This document shows positions 27,264 to 34,806 of a DNA stretch of 64,000 bases, piece by piece. The number at the start of each line of letters is the position of its first letter. Within the stretch, counting starts at the first letter, position 1. The translations under genes were made by a program, and so were the position numbers. The stretch spans positions 62,001 through 126,000 of the forward strand of contig CAIQVJ010000124.1 of the NCBI GenBank assembly GCA_903875225.1, given 5' to 3'. The notes below the pieces were generated by a model. The model searched no databases, was not told where the DNA came from, and saw only the letters and a program-made list of their open reading frames with translations. The DNA comes from an uncultured Pseudomonadota bacterium (GTDB lineage: Bacteria > Myxococcota_A > UBA796 > SXON01).

Positions 27264-27634
27264 TCACGGAGAAGGTCCGACTGGACCGCTGGCTGGTGGC
27301 CTCCCGGTGCTACAAGACCCGCCCCATCGCCCAGCGTTGCTGCGAAGACGGAATGGTCAAGGTGAATGGGGAGAAGGGCGACGCCGGCAAGATGGTCAAG
27401 GCCGGCGACACCATCGAGGCGACACGCGGAGAAAAGCTGGTGCTCTGGCGGATCGTGGCGCTCGATGTCAAGCGGGGCGACGCCACGCACGCGCAGACGC
27501 TCTACGTCGACCAGACCCCGGAGGTGCCGACCGCGCCGCCCCCGGACGCACCCCGCGAACGCGGCGCAGGCCGCCCGACGAAGCGGGACGGGCGCCTCGT
27601 GCGCGCGCTGAAGGGCGATGCGCTGGTGCCCTGA
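27260..27634 (+). CDS. S4-domain RNA-binding protein (HslR/Hsp15-like)
   Basis: 124 residues from the ATG at 27260. The S4 fold is seen in VRLDRWLVASRCYKTRPIAQRCCEDGMVKVNGE and KAGDTIEATRG. Hsp15-type proteins bind free 50S subunits carrying nascent chains. The C-terminal basic tail (GRPTKRDGRLVRALKG) is common in this group. Overlaps the previous stop by 4 bp. Confidence 0.88.
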   Translation: MITEKVRLDRWLVASRCYKTRPIAQRCCEDGMVKVNGEKGDAGKMVKAGDTIEATRGEKLVLWRIVALDVKRGDATHAQTLYVDQTPEVPTAPPPDAPRERGAGRPTKRDGRLVRALKGDALVP

Positions 27635-27697
27635 CTCCGCATTCCGTTTTCTTGATAGAGCCCTCATTTCGCCCTGAACCGCGCCGCCGAGGCTGGC

Positions 27698-28837
27698 TTG
27701 CACACGATCTCCTCGCTCAGCACCGACGACGACCCCTCCCGGTCGATCACGTCTGCTGCGGCCGAGCGACACGCCGCGATCACCCGGCCATTGTACAAGT
27801 TCACCATCGTGGCCGTCATCCTGGTCACGCTCGGAGTCGATCTGGTGCGCACGCCCGTGGGCATGCTCGCGGCCCTGGGGTTGGCGGGCGCGTGCGGGGG
27901 CGCGCTCGTCCTGGACGCTCGGGAGCGGCTGCGTTGGCTCGCCCCGGCGCTGTACATCGCCGCGGCGACGGGCTGGTTGACGTGGGCCTCGCTCGCGTTC
28001 GGGCCGGACACGGGGCTCCGTCTGCAGTTCGCCGTCCTGGTGCTCGTGGTCGCGAGCGCCCCCTGGCCGCTCTGGGCACGCATCGCCGCGCAGCTGACGA
28101 TGGCGGTCGGCTGCGTCGGGCTCCTCGAATGGGGGCTCACGAACCCACCGCCCACCCCCCCTTCCGCTGCCGAGATCCATGTCTGGTACGGCGCCAACAC
28201 GCTCGTCAGCATGCTCGGCATGGCGGTGGCGCTGGGCTTCTACCGGCGACAGGTCGCCCTCGCCGAAGCGCGACTCGCGCACGACGCAACGCACGACGTG
28301 CTGACGGGGCTGGCGAACCGTCGAAAGGTCCGGTTGATGCTGCTGAGCGAGGTCGAACGCGCCATCCGGCGTGGCGATTGCCTCGCCGTGGTGGCATGCG
28401 ACATCGACCACTTCAAGCGCATCAACGACGCCCTCGGGCACGCCGCCGGAGACGACATCCTGCGCGCGGTCGCGGAGCGCCTGCTCGAAGCGACGCGCAC
28501 GTACGACTGCGTCGCGCGCGTCGGGGGCGAGGAATTCCTCCTCGTGCTGCCCGGCTGCGACGAAAAGCGGGCGCTCATGGTGGCGGAGCGGGCCCGCACG
28601 CTGATGGAGGGGCGCGCGTTCCCCACCCGCGGGATCCTCGTGAACGCGACGATGAGCTTCGGCGTGAGCGTCCTCGCGACGGCGCCGAAAGAGAGCGCCG
28701 TCGACACGACGCTGCAGGAGGTGCTGGAGCAGTCGGATGCCGCGCTGTACTCAGCCAAGGCGGCGGGGCGGAACCGCGTGGTGCTCGCGCTGGCGGGGGG
28801 GCAACCCTCGCCGGACATGGTCGGCGGTCACGCATAG
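27698..28837 (+). CDS. Membrane diguanylate cyclase (GGDEF)
   Basis: 379 residues from a TTG at 27698 supported by GAGG five bases upstream. Five or six membrane helices occupy about 30-185, then a GGDEF domain: DVLTGLANRR, CDIDHFKRINDALGHAAGDD and an active-site GGEEF. RxxD-type inhibition motifs are not obvious. Makes cyclic di-GMP, perhaps in response to a membrane signal. Confidence 0.92.
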   Translation: MHTISSLSTDDDPSRSITSAAAERHAAITRPLYKFTIVAVILVTLGVDLVRTPVGMLAALGLAGACGGALVLDARERLRWLAPALYIAAATGWLTWASLAFGPDTGLRLQFAVLVLVVASAPWPLWARIAAQLTMAVGCVGLLEWGLTNPPPTPPSAAEIHVWYGANTLVSMLGMAVALGFYRRQVALAEARLAHDATHDVLTGLANRRKVRLMLLSEVERAIRRGDCLAVVACDIDHFKRINDALGHAAGDDILRAVAERLLEATRTYDCVARVGGEEFLLVLPGCDEKRALMVAERARTLMEGRAFPTRGILVNATMSFGVSVLATAPKESAVDTTLQEVLEQSDAALYSAKAAGRNRVVLALAGGQPSPDMVGGHA

Positions 28838-28856
28838 ATCGCCCGGGCGGGACGCC

Positions 28857-29390
28857 CTACGACTGCTCGGGGTCCTGCACCGGCGCGGGAAGCGGGCGTG
28901 CGGGAAGCCTGTCGATGAACGTGTGCACGCAGCGTTGGATCTCGTCGCGTGAACGCCGGTAGCTGCGCATGAACCAGGAGCCGTACGGATCCTCGATCTC
29001 CATGACCCCACCGAAATTGCCGAGCATCAGCACCCGGCCGTCGGCCTCGGGAAACGCCTCGTGCACACGTGTGGCGTGCCGGATCTCCATCACCAGGATG
29101 TAGGACGCCCACGCCACATGCTCAGCGTCCAGCGGGGAGCTGCGATGGGTGGTGATGTCGATCCCCAGCTCCTTCATCGCCCGGACCGAGCGCGGCGCGG
29201 CGTCGTTCCCCGCCAGGGCGTTCACACCGCAGGACCGTGCCTCGAGCGCCCAGCCGCGTTCCCTGCCGTATTCCCGGGCAAACGCCTCACCCATGGGGGA
29301 TCGGCAGATGTTCGCGGTGCAAACAAAAAGGAGCCGGTGCGGCTCGACCACCGCCGGAGCCTCCGCCCGCCCTTCACTCTCCTGCCTCAA
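28857..29390 (-). CDS. Low-molecular-weight protein-tyrosine-phosphatase family protein
   Basis: 177 residues. TTG at 29390 is chosen because GGAGG lies five bases upstream; a GTG at 29396 abuts that site and is less likely. P-loop LLFVCTANICRSP gives CX5R with Cys24 and Arg30. The general-acid Asp is in EDPYGSW. Such enzymes remove phosphate from protein or polysaccharide-system tyrosines (Wzb-like) or, as arsenate-reductase relatives, act on arsenate. A partner tyrosine kinase is not encoded nearby. Confidence 0.88.
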   Translation of the reverse strand: MRQESEGRAEAPAVVEPHRLLFVCTANICRSPMGEAFAREYGRERGWALEARSCGVNALAGNDAAPRSVRAMKELGIDITTHRSSPLDAEHVAWASYILVMEIRHATRVHEAFPEADGRVLMLGNFGGVMEIEDPYGSWFMRSYRRSRDEIQRCVHTFIDRLPARPLPAPVQDPEQS

Positions 29391-29423
29391 GAACACCTCC
29401 TGAACAGTATTGCGTGTTCGCCA

Positions 29424-31178
29424 CTAGCCCACCACAGTGATCCGTACCTCGGTCGGCACCGCACGCTTCAACTCCTGGATGAACCTGCCCCGCAGGGCCT
29501 GCCAGACCACCGTGCGCTGCGTGGCCCCGATGATGACCGTGTCGCACCCGCTCGCTACCACGACCTCGGCCACGGAGAGCGCGGCCGAATGGGACATCAC
29601 CCAGACCGGCACCGGCTCGAGGCCGAGCTGTCGAACCGTGCGGGACGAAGAAGCGAGCACCGAGAGGCCCTCCGCCGTGGGCTCGGCCTGCTGGGGGTAG
29701 AGCAGGCCCGGCACCTCGTCCACGTAGACGATGTGGACCCGGGTCAAGCCTCGCGTACGGGCGCGGTCCACGGCCTCGCGGAACACACGAGGATCCGCGC
29801 CTCGACTGGCGACCAGGATGCCCCGGGGCGACCGGGCGCCGGCGGCCCGTTCGGCCCGCACCTGGGCGAGCGTGAGAAACGGCACATCGCTCCGCGCGGT
29901 GGCCGTCGGCGGAACCACCCCGGGGATCCGCATCAACCCGCGCTCCCAGGCGCCGCTGCGGATCAGCGCGGAGACCCCTCCGCCCACGAGCAAGGAGGCG
30001 GTCAGCACACCGAGCGTCCACGGCTCGCCGAGGGCGACGCCAGCCGCGCCCGCCAACAGGAGCCCAGTCACGCATACGCCGAGGAGCGTGCCCACGCCCC
30101 GCAGTCCGTCGCGCCAACGCTGCAGATCGAGCGCGGCGCTCCCGATTCCGACGGAGAGCGTGAAGGCGAGGGCGTACATGAGGCCGAGCGTCCGGATGTT
30201 CCCCCGGGTGGCGACGAGGAGGCAGACCGAGAGCAGGCCGGACAGCAGGAGCGCCGCGGCGGGGGTTTGAAACCGGGAGGACAGCGCCACGCTCTCGGCT
30301 GGCCACGCGCGCAGGGACACCAGCACGGTCTGCACCTGAAAGCTCGCGGTCAACGCAGCGTGAGCGGCGAACAGGAGCAGCCCGGCGCCAGCCGCAGCCA
30401 CGAAGTGCGAGAGCACCGGTCCGCCGGTATTGAGCGCCAGTTCGGGCAGCAGGTGGGTGCGAGCGAGGCGCAGCGTGTCATGCGGCAGCCCCGCCGCGAG
30501 CCACATCAACCATGGCCCCGTCGCGAGGATGGCGACCCCGAGCGCCGTGAGCGCGCGTGTGGGAGTGGTGCCCCACTCCTTCATCGCCGGTGAGAGCAGA
30601 GCGCACACCTCGATCCCGGAGAACGCGAGCCAGCCGAGCCCCAGCGAGGCATGCGACCACGACTTCAACGTGAGCGGCTCGGGCTGTGTGCCGCCGTGCA
30701 GTCCTGCGCTCACCAGCACGACGGCGTTCAATCCGAGCGCGACCAGCCCGATGCCGAGCCCGGCCGGGACGATGCCGCGCACCCCCACGATGTTGATCAC
30801 GACGATCACGCCGAGCCAGCCGAGCGCCAGGCCGAGCACCGGCCCGCCCAACTGCTCCACCGCAGCGACGACGCTCACTGCCACCGTGAGGCCGAGATCC
30901 AGCACGAGCAGCAGCCCGACCAGGATGCCAATCCTCTCCCCGAACACTTCCCGCACCTGCGAAACCGCTCCGCCACCTGATGGATGCCGGCGTGTGAGCT
31001 CCGCTTCCTTCGCGACCAGCCCCAGGAAGGCGATGGAGAGCGCAACCACCAACCCAGCCCCGCCAGACCCCGCCGCCGCCAGCAGCAGCCCGGGCACGAA
31101 GTACATCGACGAGGCAACGCTCCCAAAAGCAACTGCCCAGACGAGATACCATCCGATTCGACCCTCGCCGCGGGGCAT
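29424..31178 (-). CDS. APC-superfamily permease with C-terminal UspA-like domain
   Basis: 584 residues from the ATG at 31178, preceded by GGAG five bases upstream (an ATG at 31199 is also in frame). About twelve membrane helices begin with YLVWAVAFGSVASSMYFVPG and include AFLGLVAKEAELTRRHPSGGGAV. The last ~130 residues form a universal-stress-like alpha/beta domain: RGILVASRGADPRVFREAVDRAR, VHIVYVDEVPG, VVVASGCDTVIIGATQRTVVWQALRGRFIQEL. Probably an amino-acid or cation transporter with nucleotide control. Confidence 0.87.
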   Translation of the reverse strand: MPRGEGRIGWYLVWAVAFGSVASSMYFVPGLLLAAAGSGGAGLVVALSIAFLGLVAKEAELTRRHPSGGGAVSQVREVFGERIGILVGLLLVLDLGLTVAVSVVAAVEQLGGPVLGLALGWLGVIVVINIVGVRGIVPAGLGIGLVALGLNAVVLVSAGLHGGTQPEPLTLKSWSHASLGLGWLAFSGIEVCALLSPAMKEWGTTPTRALTALGVAILATGPWLMWLAAGLPHDTLRLARTHLLPELALNTGGPVLSHFVAAAGAGLLLFAAHAALTASFQVQTVLVSLRAWPAESVALSSRFQTPAAALLLSGLLSVCLLVATRGNIRTLGLMYALAFTLSVGIGSAALDLQRWRDGLRGVGTLLGVCVTGLLLAGAAGVALGEPWTLGVLTASLLVGGGVSALIRSGAWERGLMRIPGVVPPTATARSDVPFLTLAQVRAERAAGARSPRGILVASRGADPRVFREAVDRARTRGLTRVHIVYVDEVPGLLYPQQAEPTAEGLSVLASSSRTVRQLGLEPVPVWVMSHSAALSVAEVVVASGCDTVIIGATQRTVVWQALRGRFIQELKRAVPTEVRITVVG

Positions 31179-31248
31179 GCTAACTCCAGCGGGCCGCATC
31201 TATTCGAACGCGTCGACACCGCCACCCTCCCACCCGGTTTCACCCGGC

Positions 31249-32616
31249 ATGAATGCATCCCGTCCCGCCCTGCTCGCCGCAATGGACCGGCGCCTTTGGC
31301 GTGATCTCGGTTTCGCGGATCCTGAGCCCGAGCTCCTACGATTCCTGCCGATGCTGGTGGTCGCATGGGCGGACGGCGCGGTGGCAGAAGGGGAGCGGGA
31401 GCGCATCACCGAGCGGGCAGCGGAGCTCCCGGAACGCCTGAGAGCCTGGATCCAGCAGCGCCTGCACTCGCCGCCCGGGCCGTATTTCCGCTACCAGGTC
31501 GCGCACCTTCTCACCTTTCTCTGCAGCGTGTGGCCCTGCGAGACGGGCGAGAGCCACGGGTGGCAGGCCGACGCCGAGATCTGGGCGGACGAGATCATCT
31601 CCGAGGCAAGCTGGCTGCGTCGCCTGTTCGGCGGGGTCTCGGCAGAGCGCCGCGAGCTGAACGACCTGCGAAAGATCCTCGCGGACGGGGAGATCCTCGC
31701 CACCGACCGGATCTGGGCCCTCGCACGGGGAAGCCACGCTGCCCTTGCACCCCGGCACACGGCCGTCCTGCGCGAGGAGCCCGGACAGTGTCTCCAGGCG
31801 CTGAGCATCACGCTCACCGGCAACAAGCTCTCGGAGGATGGGGCGCCCGAGCGGATCGCCGTCGCTGCGCTCTCGGTGGCGCCACGCGACCTCGACCTCG
31901 AGGTGAACCGGGTCACGGAGCTGCTCACGCGGTACGGTCACCTCCGCGAAAACGAGCGGTGGATCGTGCTCGCGGAGGAGGTCGCCCGAGCCGGGCGGCC
32001 ACTCACCCCCCGGCAGCGCCAGGAGCTCAGCATGGAGCTCGTGGAGCGACTGGGACACCCGTTCGAGGAGGTGAGCTTTGCCGAGCTGGCCTACCTCGAG
32101 GATGCGCTGGCCGTCGACGCCCACTGGGTGAGCTGGCTGCCCGGGAAGCTCGAGGAGCTGCACATCGACCGCGATCGGGTCAGCCGGAAGCAGGTGCCAG
32201 GCACCTTTCAGGCGCCGCGCGGTGAAGTCCTGGCCCAGGTGGACCCCAAGCTCGTCCCGGGCCCCCCCGGGCTGGGGTTCCGCGTGCTCGACATCCAGTG
32301 CCGATCCGTGCAGCAGCCCGGCCGCCTGCGACTGGCGAGCCCCGTGTTCCTGCAGGAGCCGCCCACCGCCGAGGCCGTCGACTGGGTCGCCCGCCACCTG
32401 CCCGACATGTGTGACCCCTGCACCCAGCTCGTGCTCGACGAGGCAGCCGGGACCTGGATGGCCGAGGTGCACTCGCACTGTCCCGAGCAGGAGAGCGCCG
32501 ACCCGGAACCCCTGCCCGACGGTCGTTCGCTGCTGGTGCCCCCCTGGGTGTGGTTTCGCGCAGCCGGTGCGCTCAACGTGCGCTTCTTTGCAGGAAAACG
32601 GAAGGCGGCCGGTTGA
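31249..32616 (+). CDS. TerB-like domain protein
   Basis: 455 residues from the ATG at 31249. The N-terminal ~150 residues are helical with a TerB-type acidic motif, LPMLVVAWADGAVAEGERERI, which in TerB-like proteins binds divalent metal. The rest is not recognised. It contains a repeated helical section and a C-terminal region with DMCDPCTQLVLDEA and HSHCPEQ cysteines. No signal peptide. The gene ends in TTGA overlapping the start of the lipoprotein flavoenzyme, so the two are translationally coupled. Confidence 0.75.
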   Translation: MNASRPALLAAMDRRLWRDLGFADPEPELLRFLPMLVVAWADGAVAEGERERITERAAELPERLRAWIQQRLHSPPGPYFRYQVAHLLTFLCSVWPCETGESHGWQADAEIWADEIISEASWLRRLFGGVSAERRELNDLRKILADGEILATDRIWALARGSHAALAPRHTAVLREEPGQCLQALSITLTGNKLSEDGAPERIAVAALSVAPRDLDLEVNRVTELLTRYGHLRENERWIVLAEEVARAGRPLTPRQRQELSMELVERLGHPFEEVSFAELAYLEDALAVDAHWVSWLPGKLEELHIDRDRVSRKQVPGTFQAPRGEVLAQVDPKLVPGPPGLGFRVLDIQCRSVQQPGRLRLASPVFLQEPPTAEAVDWVARHLPDMCDPCTQLVLDEAAGTWMAEVHSHCPEQESADPEPLPDGRSLLVPPWVWFRAAGALNVRFFAGKRKAAG

Positions 32617-33971
32617 GCCGCGGCGGGATCCGGCCATACCTGCAGCGGTTCCCGCTCGGTGCGCTGATCCTGCTCCTCGGGTGTTCAAGGCCGGCTGTCA
32701 TCGTGATCGGTGGGGGCCCGGCAGGCCTCGCCGCGGCGATCGAGGCGGCAGGTGACCACCGCCCGGTGCGGCTCTACGAGGCCCGCGCCGAGGTGGGAGG
32801 GAGCGCGTCCTTCGGCGACGCCGTGACCGCGATCCCCTCCCCCGACGCACTGCGACGGCTCGACGCCGCCAATGGCACCTCCAACGCCGCGCGCACGCGG
32901 TTCGTGACCCGGGTTCGAGCCGACGTGGTCGACTGGCTCGGCGGGATGGGACAGGTGTGGCGCCCGCTCCCCAACGACGCTGAGCCGGACGTGGAGCTGA
33001 TGACGCCTGCGGGCCGGGGGCAGAGCATCGTCGGTTTCCTCGCGCAGGCGGCGGCGGACGCAGGGGTGGACGTGCACGTGCTCACCCGGGTGACGGGCTT
33101 GAAGCGCGACGGGGACGGCATCACGGTGACACTCCAGCCCGGCGGCACGGTCCGGGCGACGGCCGTGGTGATCGCGACGGGCGGGTTCGCCGGCAACCTC
33201 GAACGCGTCCGGCAGCGCCTCGATCTGGATGCCTCCATCCCGTTGCTGCGTGGCGCCACCGACTTCGCAGACGGCAACGGCATCGATCTCGGCCTCGCGG
33301 TAGGGGGCGTCGAGCGGCTGCCGGGCCAGGTGCTGCTCTACGCGCACGGCGTACCCGACCCCGACCATGCCGGCGCCGCCTTGATGTTCGTCGATGGCGA
33401 CCGCGCGCTGGGGATCGACTCGGTGGGGACCCTGTTCGACGAGGTCCGCACGCCCCGGGGTGACAGCGGCATGAGCCTCCTCGCGCGGCCGGGGGGCACC
33501 GGTTGGGTGATCATCAACCGGCGGGCAGAGAAGGAGATCCAGCTTTGGAGCGCCGATCAGCGTAGTTTTGTCCCCGCGAGCGAGATCGGGGCACGCGGGG
33601 GGAGGCGGGGGGACGACGCCATGGACCTCGCGCGCCGGCTGGGCGTGCCGGCCGACGCCCTCGTCGCCGCGGTCCAGGCAGAGGGCGTGCGCCCGACCGC
33701 CAGCCGCCCGCTCCGGCAGGGGCCGCTGACGGCGCTCCCGCTGCGTCTCACCACGGCAAAGTCGCTCACCGGCTTGCAGATCGACCTCGACGGACACCTG
33801 CTCGACGCCTCCGGTGCGATCATCCCGCGGCTCTACGCCGCCGGCGAAGCTGCCGGCTTCGCCCACCCCTGGGAGGCTGCGCACGTCGACAGCACGATGG
33901 TCTCCGGCGCGATCCTGACGGGACGCGCCGCAGGCGAGGCGATCGTGCGGGACTTCCCGGACGGCCGGTGA
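32613..33971 (+). CDS. Lipoprotein FAD-dependent oxidoreductase (fumarate reductase/succinate dehydrogenase flavoprotein-like)
   Basis: 452 residues from a TTG at 32613 that overlaps the TerB stop; this start gives a lipoprotein signal peptide, FPLGALILLLGCSRP (lipobox LLGC). It is followed immediately by the dinucleotide-binding VIVIGGGPAGLAAAIEAA, with an acidic YEARAEVGG. Other flavoprotein marks are VVIATGGFAGNLERV, GATDFADGNGIDLGLAVGG and the C-terminal RLYAAGEAAGFAHPWEA. Related to the flavocytochrome/FrdA group acting on C=C bonds, but the substrate is unknown. A second lipoprotein of this type lies at 45508-47070. Confidence 0.83.
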   Translation: MSRGGIRPYLQRFPLGALILLLGCSRPAVIVIGGGPAGLAAAIEAAGDHRPVRLYEARAEVGGSASFGDAVTAIPSPDALRRLDAANGTSNAARTRFVTRVRADVVDWLGGMGQVWRPLPNDAEPDVELMTPAGRGQSIVGFLAQAAADAGVDVHVLTRVTGLKRDGDGITVTLQPGGTVRATAVVIATGGFAGNLERVRQRLDLDASIPLLRGATDFADGNGIDLGLAVGGVERLPGQVLLYAHGVPDPDHAGAALMFVDGDRALGIDSVGTLFDEVRTPRGDSGMSLLARPGGTGWVIINRRAEKEIQLWSADQRSFVPASEIGARGGRRGDDAMDLARRLGVPADALVAAVQAEGVRPTASRPLRQGPLTALPLRLTTAKSLTGLQIDLDGHLLDASGAIIPRLYAAGEAAGFAHPWEAAHVDSTMVSGAILTGRAAGEAIVRDFPDGR

Positions 33972-33992
33972 CAGGGGCAGCCCCGCCGGCCG
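33962..33992. terminator. Bidirectional hairpin between convergent genes
   Basis: An outer inverted repeat CGGCCGG/CCGGCCG encloses an inner GGGG-CAG-CCCC stem. It spans the flavoenzyme stop and ends 7 bp before the TrmH-type gene stop. No U-tract is present, so it is a GC-rich candidate terminator for both strands. Confidence 0.5.
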
Positions 33993-33998
33993 CGTCCG

Positions 33999-34805
33999 TC
34001 ACCTCCCCGACCCCTCCCCCATCTTCCACCGCATCTTCCGCAGCATCCCGCGCAGGACCGTGACCTCCAGCCCATCCAGCTGGGCACGCTGCAGGATCCT
34101 CCTCACCGTGCCCTCCACGAGCACCGTCTCGTGGCCGCGCAGGTAGGAGCTGAGCTCGAGTGATCGCATCCATTCGCCGATGAGCGGCTCGATCTCGCCG
34201 AGCTCCACGGGCTTTCCGGGCTCCGTGGGGCCCGGCGGGGCCCCGCGCTGTCGGCCCCCCCGTTTGCCCTCCCCCGCCGGCCTGGGCACGAACCCCGACG
34301 CCCGCGCCGCATCGAAAAGCTCCGCCCCGACGAGCAGGGCCGCCTGCGCGAGGTTCAGCGACGCGTGCACGTCCGTGGGGATGTGGATCAACGCGTGCGC
34401 GTGCACCAGCGCGTCGTTTCCCAGCCCGGTGTCCTCGGGCCCGAACAGCACGGCCACTCGCCCGCCCGCTGCGCTCACCGCGAGCGCGTCGGCAGCAAAG
34501 CCCTCCGGCTCGAAGGCCGGCCACCGGTTGTGGCGGTCGCGCGCCGTCGTCGCGTAGACCTTGGCGCAGTCGTCCACCGCCTCGGCCACCGACCGGCAAT
34601 ATCGGGCATTGTCGATCACGTCCGTGGCGTTGGGGGCCATCCACCGCGCCCGGTCCATGTCGAGCGCACGCGGAGTCACGACCGCGAGGTCGTCGATCCC
34701 CATGTTCTTCATCGCGCGGGCGACGGACCCGACGTTGCCAGACTGCAGCGGCGACACCAGGACAAACCGCACCGCGCCGAGGCGGGCGTCCACCGTCGGG
34801 TGCAT
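33999..34805 (-). CDS. TrmH/SpoU-family RNA 2'-O-methyltransferase (TrmJ-like)
   Basis: 268 residues. All three knotted-SPOUT motifs are visible: SGNVGSVARAMKNMG, VLFGPEDTGLGNDAL and HASLNLAQAALLVGAELF. The C-terminal extension (IGEWMRSLELSSYLRGHE to LRGMLRKMRWK) matches TrmJ-type proteins that methylate tRNA position 32. It starts two bases after the Hsp70 stop codon begins (TAGGATG), so it is coupled to that gene. Confidence 0.88.
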   Translation of the reverse strand: MHPTVDARLGAVRFVLVSPLQSGNVGSVARAMKNMGIDDLAVVTPRALDMDRARWMAPNATDVIDNARYCRSVAEAVDDCAKVYATTARDRHNRWPAFEPEGFAADALAVSAAGGRVAVLFGPEDTGLGNDALVHAHALIHIPTDVHASLNLAQAALLVGAELFDAARASGFVPRPAGEGKRGGRQRGAPPGPTEPGKPVELGEIEPLIGEWMRSLELSSYLRGHETVLVEGTVRRILQRAQLDGLEVTVLRGMLRKMRWKMGEGSGR

Positions 34806-34806
34806 C

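Noticed and set aside
28844-28860. Small hairpin GGGCG-GGA-CGCCC between the GGDEF and phosphatase genes
   Set aside because: A 5-bp stem is expected by chance in DNA this GC-rich; not strong enough to call a terminator.
30430-31248. Upstream extension of the TerB-like gene frame
   Set aside because: It is antisense to the permease gene and is Ser/Pro/Thr shadow sequence; the ATG at 31249 begins the folded protein.
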